In this document: positions 37,635-50,464 of the stretch, in pieces
Layout of the letters: every line of letters begins with the position of its first letter
How positions within the stretch are numbered: the stretch's first letter is position 1
Notes under the pieces: generated by a model
Database searches by the model: none
What the model saw: only the letters and a program-made list of their open reading frames with translations
Told to the model about the DNA's origin: nothing
Assembly: GCA_011800805.1 (NCBI GenBank)
Contig: MPNW01000024.1
Location: forward strand, 62,657 to 126,656
Length of the DNA stretch: 64,000 nucleotides
Reading direction: 5' to 3'
DNA from: Hirudo medicinalis
Lineage: Eukaryota > Annelida > Clitellata > Hirudinida > Hirudinidae
Translations under genes and position numbers: made by a program

Positions 37635-40600
37635 ATGGACGAATCGCCGGAGGACAAAAGGGGATCTAAATGCGGTAAGACACATCAATGATTTAATCGC
37701 ATGCATCTTACACTTTAATAAAATATTTACATAATAATACAAGCTTACCTATTTTTTAAATTACTTTTGCCATTTAATAAGTTTGCATGTTGGATGTTTT
37801 TGCTTTTGGAATCATGTGATGGTACTTGAACTCATTTGTTTGTTTAATAATGAGAGTGTTAGAATATTCTAATAGGCCATTCAAATAAGCTTAATTAATT
37901 TGGTGGATAATGTGGACTTGCTGTTCATTAAACCATTATTTTTGTATCATTAAACTCCATGTCTGCATATTGATCAATTTCAACCAATCTCCACTGACTT
38001 ATACTGGACAAGACTGAATAAAATTATGTGATGATGAATAATAATAAGATTTAAAAATAACAAACTAATGCATTAGAAATTAATAACAGCGACGTTGATG
38101 CAGGTTCTTGTACAAGATGGATAGGAACCCCTTCATTTCTTCTTCTGTGTAATTTCCTTTTGTCACAATGGGTTTGTTCTACTTCTGTTCCTCTTCATTG
38201 ACTTTTTGTTGCTGATATTCTAATGGCATAAATATTATTTATCTGCCTTTTTGTTATTACATTGTTGATGCTTCCATTCAATGTGCTTATTTATTCTTGA
38301 TGCTTTTTGTTATCTCCCTCCCATCAACAAAATCTTGCACGAGTTTTGATTAAACTGCAGTTAACAAGTTATCAGCTTGTGAAATAGATTATCGAATTAA
38401 TTAGTTTTATTGGATTTAACTTTTAAGATATGCATGATTACTAATCACCTAAAACCACATTCATTTGATCAATGGGCAATTAGATTTCAAAACAAGTTTA
38501 TCCCATAATTTTGTTGTTTTTTTTTCACAAAACAATTTTTCAACCAATATTTTTTTTATCTCACAGGGAGATTGGATGTGGCAGTTTTCTGCCGGTCTGT
38601 ACCTGGTGCATCTCTCTGACGGGCACTTGAGGCTGGCAGCAGTGTTCGGGTTTACGGGGGGAACTTGCGTTCTCCTCTTTGGGGGAATCATAGGCGATTG
38701 GGTAGACAAGAATGGAAGACTTAAAGGTAAATGAGTACCATTTTATTTGTCAATCATATTCATCAATGAATGCATTATCAATTCATCAATTGTTGTCAGA
38801 AATTACAAAAGGATATAAAGGTCATTCAAATAATACTGATTAGTTGACTGACTTGAACTATGGTTTGAATGTCTGGAATTTCAGTGGCCTTGCTTTCTTT
38901 GACTGACCGTAGTGTTCTTATTACAATATTCAATTTTAATAAGTAATAATTTTTTGGTGATAGCTATTTTAATTGTTTTATTTTAATTTTCTTTATTCAA
39001 TTTTTAATTGATTTTATGCTTAATTGTTCAGTTGTGAGAATGTCCCTGTTCATACAAAACATCTCGGTGGCTCTAAGCGCCGCTTGCGTCTGCGTCGTTC
39101 TTGCCCTCGAGCCGAACTCCATGGTTTCCGGCTACCCTGTCAGGTATTTGATGGAGGTATTACCCGGTACACAATTGGTACATTTGTTATAAAAAGCATG
39201 CTTGCAGTTTATCATGATCATCATCACAGTTAAATTTATCTAATCATTATTGAAAAAATAGCAACTAGAAACATGTTATTGTATCTTAATAATAGTTAGG
39301 ATAATAATAATTGTTGTAATTTTATAAGTAATATCACATAAATCAATTTATGTAAATTAAAGGTTCTTAAAGGTTAAAATAAATATAAATATTGTAACAA
39401 TATAATTGCAGTCTAACAAACAATGACATTAACTTATTGGTCTGTGAATGCTGATTATGCAAGATTGTGTTACTGATATTCTCCGAAAATTGAGGAGGAA
39501 TTCGTGTTATAAACAATTGACAAACTTCATTTCAGACTGCAATCGTGGTGCTCGCTGTAGTGGCACAACTGGCAAGTGTTGCATATAAAATTGCCATCGA
39601 GAAGGACTGGATCATTGTCATTGCTGCTGGAAAAAGTTCAGCTTTATCTAGTAGGTGGATAGTTGTTCATTTAATTGCACATTATTACCATTATATTCCA
39701 ACTTTCAATTTCTTCTCGTGCATCTGAATTTCATATTTATTAACCATTTTTTGATGTTGTAATGTGTAACGATTGAAATACATTCACCATCATCATCATT
39801 CCTGTTATTGCATTTGCTTGCTCATTAAAAACACAACTTTCAGACTTGAACGCGATAACGAGATCCCTCGACTTGTTGTGCAAGATCCTGTCTCCACTGA
39901 CTGTCGGTTTCATAATGTCGCAGTTTTCCATGTTTGCATCGGCTTGCGTCATAGCGGCCTGGAATGTGACTTCGGTGTTTGTGGAGTATGGGTTGCTCTC
40001 TCGCATATATTATCAAGTGCCTCAACTGGCCAGGAAAGGTATGAATCACTCACATTTATTTGATGTTGGAAACATTTGATGATGATCACTGAGAGAACAA
40101 AAATGTTATTTTTATTTCAGCTGTTGCGTGTGAATAGATTATTTTTGATGTCATGTTTGAGGATGTTGTTCTTTTTAAGGACTTTTGTCAGCAGGATTTT
40201 CCTTCCTAGCTTTGCTTATCTTTTATATTGACTGATCAACATTTGACTAAATTATTGGTTAAAAATAATATAATTATTGATTAAAATTACTTTGGTAATG
40301 ACTATTGAATTAATGATTGGTTTTGAACAAAACACAACAAGGTGCACAGGAGTCCAATAGCATAGAAATGATGGCATTGAAGGAGCAGTCAGCCATCAGA
40401 GAGACAGGAGATGAAGGAAATTTTGACCAGAAGAAGACACAAATTAAGGACAATATCCAGAAGCAGGACGGACAGGAAACTCAGAACAAGGGCTGCCTCG
40501 CTCGGGTCTTTGAGCCCTTCCTCATTTTGGTTACAGGATGGAAGACTTACGCTCAACAGTCCGTCGTCTTTGCTGGCATTTCACTGGCTTGTCTCTATAT

Positions 40601-41727
40601 GACAGTCTTGGGATTTGACAGCATAACATTGGGTTGGTGTTCTTCAATCAGTAAGACCTACAAGGTCAAATGTTATGCATTTCTTTATGTACTTATGAGT
40701 ATTATTTGTTCTTAAGAGATGTGCCCTAAATTATTCACGTTGGCACTTAAATTTCATTTGAAACTGAAATGCTTTATCACAGGCTACATTTATGCGAATC
40801 ACATCTCTGAATTCAAGGTGGGCATTTGCATGGCATTAGCAGGAGTGACTGGCATAATTGGTACTTTTTTGTTCACCCTCATGGCCAAACGGTGTGGCCT
40901 GGAAAGGACTGGAGTATTTGCTTTTCTAGCTGAACTTTCTTGTCTGGTGCTGGCACTGGCTTCAGTGTGGGCCCCTGGCAGCAAATTTGATTTCCAAGCT
41001 GCTTTCAGAAACTCCGAGGAACAGTTTTCCCTCTCGGATATCCCCTCGATTTTGTCTGCCAATTCATCGTACAAAACCTCTTCAGAATTCCATGTAAATA
41101 TTTCTTCCTTAGAAGACGATTTGCTGATTACTTCAACTCCGGTCACAGAGATGAATTCGCTCCCCTCTCCAAACATTTCCATGGTTCTCCTGCTCGTTGG
41201 GATCATCATGTCGAGGATAGGTGCGTACGTCTCGTCATAGATTTAATTACTCATTGTATAAATTATGCCATTCACTAGTAAAATGAGTAACAACTGCAAT
41301 GAATATCCACCTTGCTAAAATATTATTTAGAGGACTGACCAAAATAAAAACCACAAAGAATTTCCTTACTTTAAAATAGTCAACTTGACTTTCAATGAAA
41401 GTTCGACCATTTTACATTGATCATTGCAGGGCTGTGGATGGCTGATCTGGTGGTGACCCAGCTGATGCAGGAGCGATAGCCGAGAAGGAGAGGGGCATCG
41501 TTAACGGGGTCCAGAACTCCCTGAACATGTTGATGGACATGCTCAAATTCATGCTCGTCATCTTCCTACCCCAGATTGAAATCTTCGGCCTCCACATCAT
41601 ATTGTCCTTCACCTTCATATCGGCCGGTGCCGCTTTCTTTTGTTTCCACGTGGCCAAGTCGAGGCGTCCGAAGAAAAGAATAATCGAGGACAACAACAAC
41701 GCTATGGTCATCTCCGTTGAAGTGTGA
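37635..41727 (+). CDS. SLC40A1: Ferroportin-like iron exporter (SLC40 family)
   Basis: Plasma-membrane major-facilitator-type transporter; characterised members export ferrous iron. Nine exons: 37635-37674, 38104-38171, 38567-38726, 39032-39138, 39536-39650, 39844-40038, 40342-40632, 40783-41220, 41430-41727; about 570 residues, like human. Landmarks: GDWMWQF, IIGDWVDKNGRLK, EKDWIIVIAAG, NLNAITRSLDLLCKILSP, the Gln/Lys-rich central loop, YMTVLGFDSITLG, RIGLWMADLVVTQL, ERGIVNGVQNSLN. The last exon contains an apparent one-base loss near 41471 (after LMQE) that creates a TAG at once; downstream the frame is intact to 41727. Relative to human, H43, C326 and H507 are replaced by Gln, Ser and Lys while D39 is kept. 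Ser for C326 fits absence of hepcidin control. AATAAA at 42291-42296. Confidence 0.93.
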
Positions 41728-42989
41728 AGGAACATCGTGCTTCGATGCTCGTTCCTCCCAAAAATTGTATCCGTGATGAAGATGTTACATCTTGGTGCTC
41801 ATGTTTTTATAGCAATACGAACTCTAGATCTCATTTATTTTCAGAGAAAAACCAACACAAAATTTTCATCTTTAACATCAAGTTGTTAAGAGCTTTTGGA
41901 CATACTCACAATTTCTACAATGCATGTCATTGAATGATATAAATTATGTGATAACATCATGTTTGCTGACATTAATGTAATACTTGTTGGGCTGACAGGA
42001 ATTTTGCGTGCACAGGTTTTGTTCCAGTTGTGATATTTTTGTAACTTATTTGCGATTGTAACTAATTGTAACAGTTTTGTTTCCAGGATATTTTAATGAA
42101 TTTAATGATTTTTACAATCTTTCTGCTGTGAATATGTTTCAGTAGACTTCGTTGGGGCACACTTGTGATTTATTATGAACTTATGAGTTATAAATAACTG
42201 ATTTATTTGGGGCATTTTAAACCCTGAGCAACATTGCAGACAGATTTCCTCACAACCTTTGAGGCCAATTCTATAAAATCTTGTCTCCTCAATAAAAATG
42301 ACGCCGTAGTTAACATGCGTGCCACTCCATCCAGGTTCTGATTCCATGCTGGAGGGTATGCTGATGCTGGAATTGACTGCAACAATGTGTATGACAGGGA
42401 CCCTCAGTTTTGTAGATGCCTAAAAAAAAAACCTGATCATAGAAGTCTGTGAGGGTATCGAGGTCATTCGAATCTTCGAGGACAAGCACAAGTTCGGCAT
42501 GTGGTTATGGTCACTGGTTTATACATATGGGTGTGTTTCTAGTGCTAACAAAGTCAAAGTTCAGATTATCCCCTCAAGTACTGGACCACGACCCGAGAAC
42601 CCACTAAACCAACGACCCTTGTAGAACTGGCAAAGAAGATTCTGATATCAACAACCAACATCTAGGCCGTCTCTCCCGCCTTGCAAGGAAGAAATCTAAC
42701 AGTCCAAAAGGATCCGTGCCCGATTCCCATCTGTTGTGAGGACCTCCCAAAGTGAAAGCGAATCTGCTAATCAATGTCCAGATGACTAAGCAGCAAGAAA
42801 GCCGAACTTCTCAGTTCGAAGTGCCTTTCGTCACCACGAAAGTGGCAGCTTTTTATTTAATTTATTTATTTGATTAAAGTCCGTTGCATGACTAAGGTGA
42901 TTTGGACTTGTTAGGTATTGTAATGAAATAAGAAGTATTAGAGTAATAAAAGGTGTAGTGGTTAAATTATAAAAATAATAATGGTAATA

Positions 42990-43240
42990 ATACATTTTCA
43001 TCCTCCTGAGGCATACCTGGCATTTTCCGTCTGGATGATGCTTTAAGGGTAACAGATGTTGATTCCGAGCACATTTGCCAATATGGAGTTTGGAGATTAA
43101 AATCTCCTTCCTCCTTGAAGCACATTGGAACTTGCTCTTTGTTGACACGAGTTTCTCTAAGGTCTTGTAGGCTTCGTTGGTCAGCGACCCATCTGGTTTG
43201 CCACGGTTGGATGATGTTGTGGGCCACGGACCTTTTGACA
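42990..43240 (-). mobile_element. Possible LINE ORF2 C-terminal remnant
   Basis: The minus strand encodes RRKEILISKLHIGKCARN, then HPDGKCQVC. This resembles the region at the end of the RNase H/C-terminal part of jockey-like elements (LxRLRIGH ... C..C). It is open for about 136 codons but has no other recognisable domain, and a microsatellite interrupts it. It could be unrelated; confidence is low. Confidence 0.35.
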
Positions 43241-43284
43241 TCCTTGATAGATGCTGATATGCAGGACAATAATTTCATGTTTAC

Positions 43285-43340
43285 TACTGCTATTATTATT
43301 ATTATTATTGTTGTTGTTGTTATTATTATTGTTGTTGTTG

Positions 43341-43399
<59 letters not shown>

Positions 43400-43432
43400 A
43401 TTATTATTATTATTATCATCATCATTATTATT
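43285..43432. repeat. ATT/GTT/ATC trinucleotide microsatellite
   Basis: About 148 bases of ATT triplets with GTT and ATC interruptions. Every reading frame is open, giving spurious poly-Ile, poly-Leu and poly-Val proteins. Confidence 0.95.
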
Positions 43433-45033
43433 TAAGCAAAAGCATGAGCTGGTCTCTAGACTAGCGAAGCATCACAAAAACAAAAGAAAGCAGCCAACTG
43501 ACGAAAGGAGAATGCATCAAAATCAAAGTTCGAACTTCCTGCCTCCTACAACTCGTTCATCAAAAACATAAACAGTCCACAATCTACAATTGATTGCTTT
43601 GTGGAAGATTATTCCAGTCTTTCATCATTCTCCCAGGAATAACGAATTTTCGAAAGTCCTTAGGATCACCAAGTCTTTAATTTTTGGTCAGGCCCCATCT
43701 ACAGTGCAATATAATTCTAAGAATTTAAATTTCAAAAGGTCCGAGATTCATTCACGAGTTCAATTTCTTAAGTAAATGTTTTATAACATTTGATTCTGTT
43801 TTACAACACATTACATGTCATATTCTATTTGTCCGATATTTTTTTATGAAATTAATGTGAAGGCCACGTGAAATTTTCTAAAAACTACCAAAACATCGAA
43901 CAAATTAGGATTGATCGAAAATAGCGTATTAATGCACTAACAACTTTGTTTTTTTAGGGTTTTTTTTTTTAAATAAATGTGGCATAAATGTATGGGGTGG
44001 TTAGAAGCTTGGTTGTATTATATAAAATATGATTCTTTTTCTACAATTAGTTGAACCACAATTCATTCAAATAGTTTAAAGTGGGAAAGTTCTGGGAATG
44101 AACAGGAGAGTTTTTAAAGCTACATTTAATCAAATTAAAATTCATTAATCAGGTAATTTGAAGATGTTTGTGTTCGTGTGCTTATTGCAGTAACACCAAC
44201 CATTTACCCGCAAAGCCACCGAAAGTAACAACACTTGATTTTCATTGAGGCAACCAACCTTCCTGCAAATATAAAACCAACGGGGGTCGGACCTCAATGT
44301 TATAAAATTTGCATTTTTTTCTGAGATCTCATTCCTGAATTCTGATTTTTTTTCATCCTGAAATCAGTTATTCCAACAAGGAAGTATAACGCACAAGAAC
44401 ATGATTCGATAAATTTTCTCAAATCTCGCCAGAGTCTTCACTGAATAAAAATTACTCGAGAGGTTTCCATACGTCGGGAGTTCATGAAATATTCCCTCAA
44501 TTTCACGCAGAGACTTGAGGGAAAAGAAGTTATTGCCACAAACGACAGGTATAAATTGAGGACTCGACAAATTAACAGTGGAGGGTGAGAATGTTTCTCA
44601 ATGGAATTTTTTGAAAGCCTTGAATGATTTTCAGCTTCGTTGTACTTTTTTATTGACAATAAATACTTACAACTTCATGTTTTATTGAGATCGAAGTGGA
44701 CATTCATCGGAAGTAAATTCCTGCAACCCACGACGAGTTGCAGTTCAAAATACGTCTTCCACAAAACCGATGTTTGTGCAGTTTCGACTGCAACGAATGT
44801 TCGCAAAACTTCTGTTCTTAGACAAGCTGCTGAGAACTACAATTAATCGAAATTAGTCCAGAATTTGAAACGAATTTCATTAAAAACCTAACTTGCATAA
44901 AAAATAATTCAAAATAATTCCTCGCGAAAGCATCGGATCTAAACGTCAGACGACGGGGGAGTTCAGACATTCGAACAAATGGCGGACCATTGGTACAAAC
45001 TCGAATCGGTGAATGCCGACCGGTTGATGAAAC

Positions 45034-46008
45034 TTAGTTTTGCGATTCTTCGTGTCTGTTGATCACCATCACGTGATTGGAAAGTAGATCCAGACCGTGA
45101 TCCGCCTGACTCTTGCCAGTTGGATTGGCGAAACTCGTGCTGCCGTGTGGATTGCCTTCGATTTTGGAACACTCTGACTCAGAGACAGAGGGCTCAGTTC
45201 GCTGGAAGCAGACCCTGTTGTGGCCTCTCTGATTGGAACTTTGGTTGAGGGCAGACGACGAAACCTCGGGGTGCAACGATGGTAAATTTTCCTTGGTAAA
45301 CTTTCTCGGTTTTGAACCAGTCTGATTGACTTGTGAGGGTTCGGGGTCGTGGCATTTGAATCTCACTTCCTGCTGATCTTCTTCTGATGACGACTTTCCG
45401 GTCACCCTGTGAGTGGATTCTTCACCGTAGAAGCTGCATTGAGGAAAAAGATTAAGTTGCTGTTGTTGTTGAAGCTGATTCTTTAGCAAGACTTTATTAT
45501 TGAGGTCCATCTGGTAGTGTTTCGACGGAAGGATGGAAGGAACCACTCCGCTCGAGGCTCCACCACCTTCTCCCTTCAATGACCTGCAAGAATACGTGTA
45601 TTCGTACAGGCTCGACTTGTCAACTTTTGAGGCAAGATATTCATAAGGGTCGTGATGGTCTGTCACGGGCAAGCCGTTATCTGTAAGCCTGTCACCGGCT
45701 GGTTCACACTGTTTGTGTCCCGTGCAGCGGGGACATCTCTTGTCTGCCGGTGATAGTGTCGAGACACCCATCACTCCCAGAGGATGACAGGAGATCAGAT
45801 TTTCCGCGCCTCCGCCTTTGCTGTTGACGAATCCATAGAAGCCCTCGCCCTGGAAGCGTCTATTGCCGTAAATATCGGAATCGAGAGAAGTGGAGCAGTG
45901 TTGGTAGGAAACCTGCTGTTGAGAGGAATGCCTAGATCGCTGGGTACCTTCGTTGCAGTGACCAGCCATTGTCCGTCTGTGGCTGCTTGGTTGAAGAAAT
46001 TGAACCAA
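45034..46008 (-). CDS. Probable cytoplasmic-tail exon of the lectin-CUB-sushi receptor
   Basis: An open frame of about 320 codons, far longer than expected by chance in this AT-rich DNA. The sequence is hydrophilic and rich in Ser, Gln, Gly and Lys, with tyrosine motifs (DPYEYLASK, SLYEYTYS), a CPRCTGHKQC stretch and a Q-run. There is no signal peptide or hydrophobic segment, so a cytoplasmic tail is plausible. A phase-0 join from the transmembrane exon (donor GTACAC at 47826) to an acceptor just before CGATCTAGG near 45935 would give RRKL-RSRHSSQQQ. This join is inferred. It could alternatively be a separate single-exon gene. Confidence 0.55.
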   Translation of the reverse strand: MVQFLQPSSHRRTMAGHCNEGTQRSRHSSQQQVSYQHCSTSLDSDIYGNRRFQGEGFYGFVNSKGGGAENLISCHPLGVMGVSTLSPADKRCPRCTGHKQCEPAGDRLTDNGLPVTDHHDPYEYLASKVDKSSLYEYTYSCRSLKGEGGGASSGVVPSILPSKHYQMDLNNKVLLKNQLQQQQQLNLFPQCSFYGEESTHRVTGKSSSEEDQQEVRFKCHDPEPSQVNQTGSKPRKFTKENLPSLHPEVSSSALNQSSNQRGHNRVCFQRTEPSVSESECSKIEGNPHGSTSFANPTGKSQADHGLDLLSNHVMVINRHEESQN

Positions 46009-49000
46009 TTTTAATCATCTTGCAAAGCGGGTTAATTTTTCCATCGCATGAGCGTTGAAATCGTGAGAAATCCTCCTCCCAGTCCGAATTCCTCGGAGTG
46101 ATCGCATAACAAAAATGTCCGCTTCGATTCGCGGATTTACGGTTTAAAAAAAAAATGAATTTTGCTTCTTTTGAAAGTTGGGATGTTTTTCTTCCTCCCT
46201 GCAATTTGCTCTGAGTGATGTAGAAGGTTCTCGAAGATTCAACAACAATTAGGGGAACGTCAGCAGAGACAAGAGAATGGAATGAGGACAAAAATGGTAA
46301 CAACAACGATGATGATGATGATGATGATGGGCAAATGCTAAATTGAATTTTTGAACAAATACTTGAAAAGTCACTCCCGTCTGCCGGCCTCAAACGAGAA
46401 TCTGTTGCCGACAGATTTCGCAATTCGTTACTTTAAAATAATAAATAATATATAATTATACAATTAACCTAATCGAAATGTGACATCTAGTTAATTAACT
46501 TAAATTTCAATCAGTTTACTCCCCATTTAAAACAAAATTTAAGATTCAAAAGAAGCCATATTTCATTCACTTACCGTTTATTCTTAGCGCGCTTAAAATG
46601 AATTTTTCCCCGAACAAACATCAACGGCTACATTTTCCTAAGTAGCTTCAAGGAGGGTGAAATAAGGCTGGAGGACTTAAGTCTTCGTCATGCAATCGCA
46701 GTGAAGGAATGGAGAAAGAGAAAAGTTCTTTCAGAGGATCTTCCATATTGAACACTCGGGAGTTGCTTAGGTTGGCAACTTTTTAGGGGATTGACATGGA
46801 AGAGGACATTTATCTTGGAACTACTCAAGAACTCAATCACAGAACGTATCCTGCCTACTGTAAGGCTACGAATTAATAAGCATTACAAGAATGAAGATAT
46901 GGGGATAGTGATGATGATGATGGTGATGACTGTTGAGATGAGATGGTCATGATGGTGATAGACAAAATAAAAAAATTTCATCCGCATGATCGATAGCTCC
47001 CCTCTCCTACTCAGAATCTCCTCTCAGTTCCCCAAATTGACTCCACGTCGTGACGTCACAATTGCCATGCCAGATCTGTCCGTCGGATGATATTTCCATA
47101 AATCAAGAGAGCGCCACCAAGCGAGAATTAAATAAATCATTTATTCTCGCCTATCCAAGTTGGCGCTCTCACCTTTGCACCAATGAATTTATTTGAATTA
47201 AAAATGACTCACAACTGTTTAATTAAAAATCAAATTATATTTACTGCTAAGTCAAGTTGGTAAATCATGTTAAGTTGTTTCCTAGTTGTATTAATAATAA
47301 CTAATTCAATTAATTACTCGATCACTAATTCAATTAACTCTAATTTGAATCCAATTAATTAACTCCTTCGTAAAGGGTGGAAGTTGAGAGGGAGCGTAGA
47401 ATCCATTCATATTGACTCCTTGCCATGCAGCACAGGGGACCGCGTATAAAACTCCGGTGGACCCTCTCTTCTTAGGGTTGACCCCCGGTATTGTAGGAGA
47501 ATTTATAGAGTTAATTAAATCAGGTTTTTAAAGTTTAAATCGACTTCCAGGACTTCCTTTCAATGGAATGTCTGGAATTTACTCCACGAGGCGATTAGGG
47601 GCGATTCGGACGAACTTTTCATTTTGACTTTCTTCAAAATGCGAAGCATAAAACATGATGTGTAATTCAAATGGAGATTACAAGTTGTTGTTGTTATTAT
47701 TATTTATCCATTAGCGTTCGTTCTGTAAATTATTATAAAAAAATACATGTTGTAATTATGTGATGATGTCATAATTATGTAATGATGCTGTTACTATGTG
47801 ATTTATTGCAATTATTTCTTGTGTACCAACTTTCTTCTGGTGACGAAGATGATGCACATCATGATGGCTCCGACCAAGACTCCGAGAACAATGCCAACAG
47901 ACACTGCCAGAAATATTCCTTGAAAATGAAACGTTACAAATAAAATATTAAAAATCGTTTCCTAATTATTTTTATATTCTAAATCAATCTTTACAAACCA
48001 ACTTACACATTTGAATAGTTTAATTTATTAACTCAAATTATATTTTATACGTTACCAGTTACATAGGAACAAAGGGCAAATAATAATAAAAATTAAAAAT
48101 GGAAATCGTTACAACATAAATAAACAAAAATCAATCAAATTCTCGAATATTATTCTGCTCTCCAAGATCAGCCTCAGAGCGGAAATGTAACAAGAGAGAC
48201 TCGATGTTCGTTCCAATTATCTCGGGAATACCTCCTTTTAGTTCATGGTTTTCCAGTAGATGTTAAGACATTTTCCGCGAAAGTATTTCGCGTGATATTT
48301 GTTCAAATTTTGTTCCAATTTTTATTTTTTATTGCAAAAATCTTCTCAGGCAAGAAATTGCCACAGGGAAAAGGACAAATTAATGCAATTATGTCCGTGA
48401 TAATGAAGTTATAACCAAATAATGACGAATAACCAAATTTGTAGTGCACAGCACAACAAAATTGCATCAAGAGGGATGAGCTATCTTCTCCTCTCTGAAA
48501 CAAATCAGAAACTAAAATGTGGTTTTGGCTTTTTGACGAAGAGTGTTTTTGCTGATTTGCAAATTTCTTGAGGAAGCATCACAGGGAAGCTTGGTGTCGA
48601 TAAAATTTGAGGGAAGATGCATTTCTGGCGCCCACTCACTCTCTCGTTATCTCTTGAAATTATGCAAGGCTTTACAAATTACTTCTGCAAAGGATTTTGC
48701 AATGCTGATATTCCTAATACCTAATCACTCATTTGATCGCTAGCTTACTCACTCACTCACTCACTCACTCACTCACTCATACGAACTAACTAACTCACTC
48801 ACTCACTCATTCGTTCGTTCATTCATCATCACGTCCCACTATTTTTAGCTCAAGAAGATCTTGAGAAATTCCGATGTTATCACGAAAGAAGCGTATCAGA
48901 GATGAGCAGATGTCGCTCCAATGTTGGAAATAGTTCTTCCAGGATGAGGAATCTTCCTCTGCCAAAAAAAAACTCTCCATCTTGAGGCCGATATTGAAAT

Positions 49001-50432
49001 ATCATTCCTGAACATTAGATTCTTTTCAGCGTATCCTCAAACGGTATCTGACATTTTATAGGTAATAGTATTGTTATTGAGTTTATTTGATAATTTACAA
49101 TATATTTTTTAACTTTGAGCAGTTATTTTTAAAAATTCAAGATGTCAAAAATTGACAGACAGCAGAATTATGACGCTAAATAATAAGGTTTAAAGTAATA
49201 AATTCATCATGGCATTCATGAATCTTGAACAAAAAATCCTGATTTTTTATTTTTTCGAGTTTTATGAGTTTTCCCCCGAGCACTTCACGTCAAATTTCCA
49301 GACAAAAATCGCCCCAAAGAATCAAAACTTAAATCGATAAGTTGATTAATAAATTATTTCATCAATTAATTGCGGCTGTTTTGAATTTAATTGGATGGAA
49401 ATTAGATTTAAAATGCACCAGACGAACCCTGCTTCAAGTCTTCAAACGTCTGCGTGGTTGACGCGGGAACTTTGTACGTTTTTCCATTCACTGCTGGCAG
49501 TTTAAAAAGCACGATTTAAAAAAAATTTCACAATAAAGAATTGTAAATCTTAATTCACTTCTCATTGAAACAACAACACATAATAACAACGACACATATG
49601 ACCTTTGTAATCAGCCAATTTACTCCACAATGATTTCTTAAAAGAATAGAAATCTTTCAGCAAGAAGCAAGGATAAAAAAATGTTTCAAAAGGTGGAAAA
49701 AATGAATGGGAACAGTAAGTTAATCCAGGGTGGGCGTAAACAATCCCCAAATGATATCCGCTCGGAGCCCTTCCTCTCCCGACGGGGTGGATGGGTGTAC
49801 ATCATCCTTCTCAAAGTCCCATCCTCGTGGGACCAACTTTCCTTTCATTGGCCTCAAACCATAAAATTCCCTAGGCTTCCGTTTAAATCACTCTGAACAT
49901 CACTTCTCTCAATTATCACCCATTTTCCCTCCAAACGTTTTATCGACGTCTCATTCGTTTTCCCTGCGAAATCTTTTGTTGCTAGAAGTTTTTTTTTTTA
50001 AATAAATAAATGTAATTATTCTTCGCATTATTTTAAGTAAGTTTTATTTTCATAAACCCAAGTAATGGATTCAATCGATATTTCATTAATTTTCATTTTA
50101 AAAACTTACGTTTTTCATTTTCTAAGCTTTAATTGACAAAAGTAATTTATCGAAAATTCATCATCATCGTGGTCGTCGTCGTCATCATCATCATCATGAC
50201 CAGGTCAGCTGCGCATGATTTCCTCCATTATTTGTTCAATTCCCAAGGCGCTCTGAAATTTTTTCCAAGCATGTGAATGTCCCGCCACTCGCCTCCGGAC
50301 ACCTGCCTAATGAAGCGTGCCTGATAAGCACGAGAGGACCGAAGAGTGCCATTTTAAAAGCTTCCACAGAGGAGCGGCAGTGGACAGGTGCTCGGAATGT
50401 GTCTTTTCCATGTTTCATCGTCGTCGTCGTCG

Positions 50433-50464
<32 letters not shown>

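Larger units (their letters stand above)
41728..45033. other. Intergenic region after ferroportin
   Basis: 3.3 kb. The first about 570 bases are probably ferroportin 3' UTR, ending near AATAAA at 42291. Then comes unassigned sequence, a possible LINE remnant on the minus strand (42990-43240), an ATT/GTT microsatellite (43285-43432), and AT-rich DNA up to the receptor tail exon. Long poly-Ile/Val and poly-Leu frames here are repeat artefacts. Confidence 0.6.

Noticed and set aside
45932..46423. 163-codon minus-strand frame overlapping the receptor tail
   Set aside because: Overlaps the better-supported tail exon in another phase; contains a Ser-run from a GAT repeat and no recognisable features.
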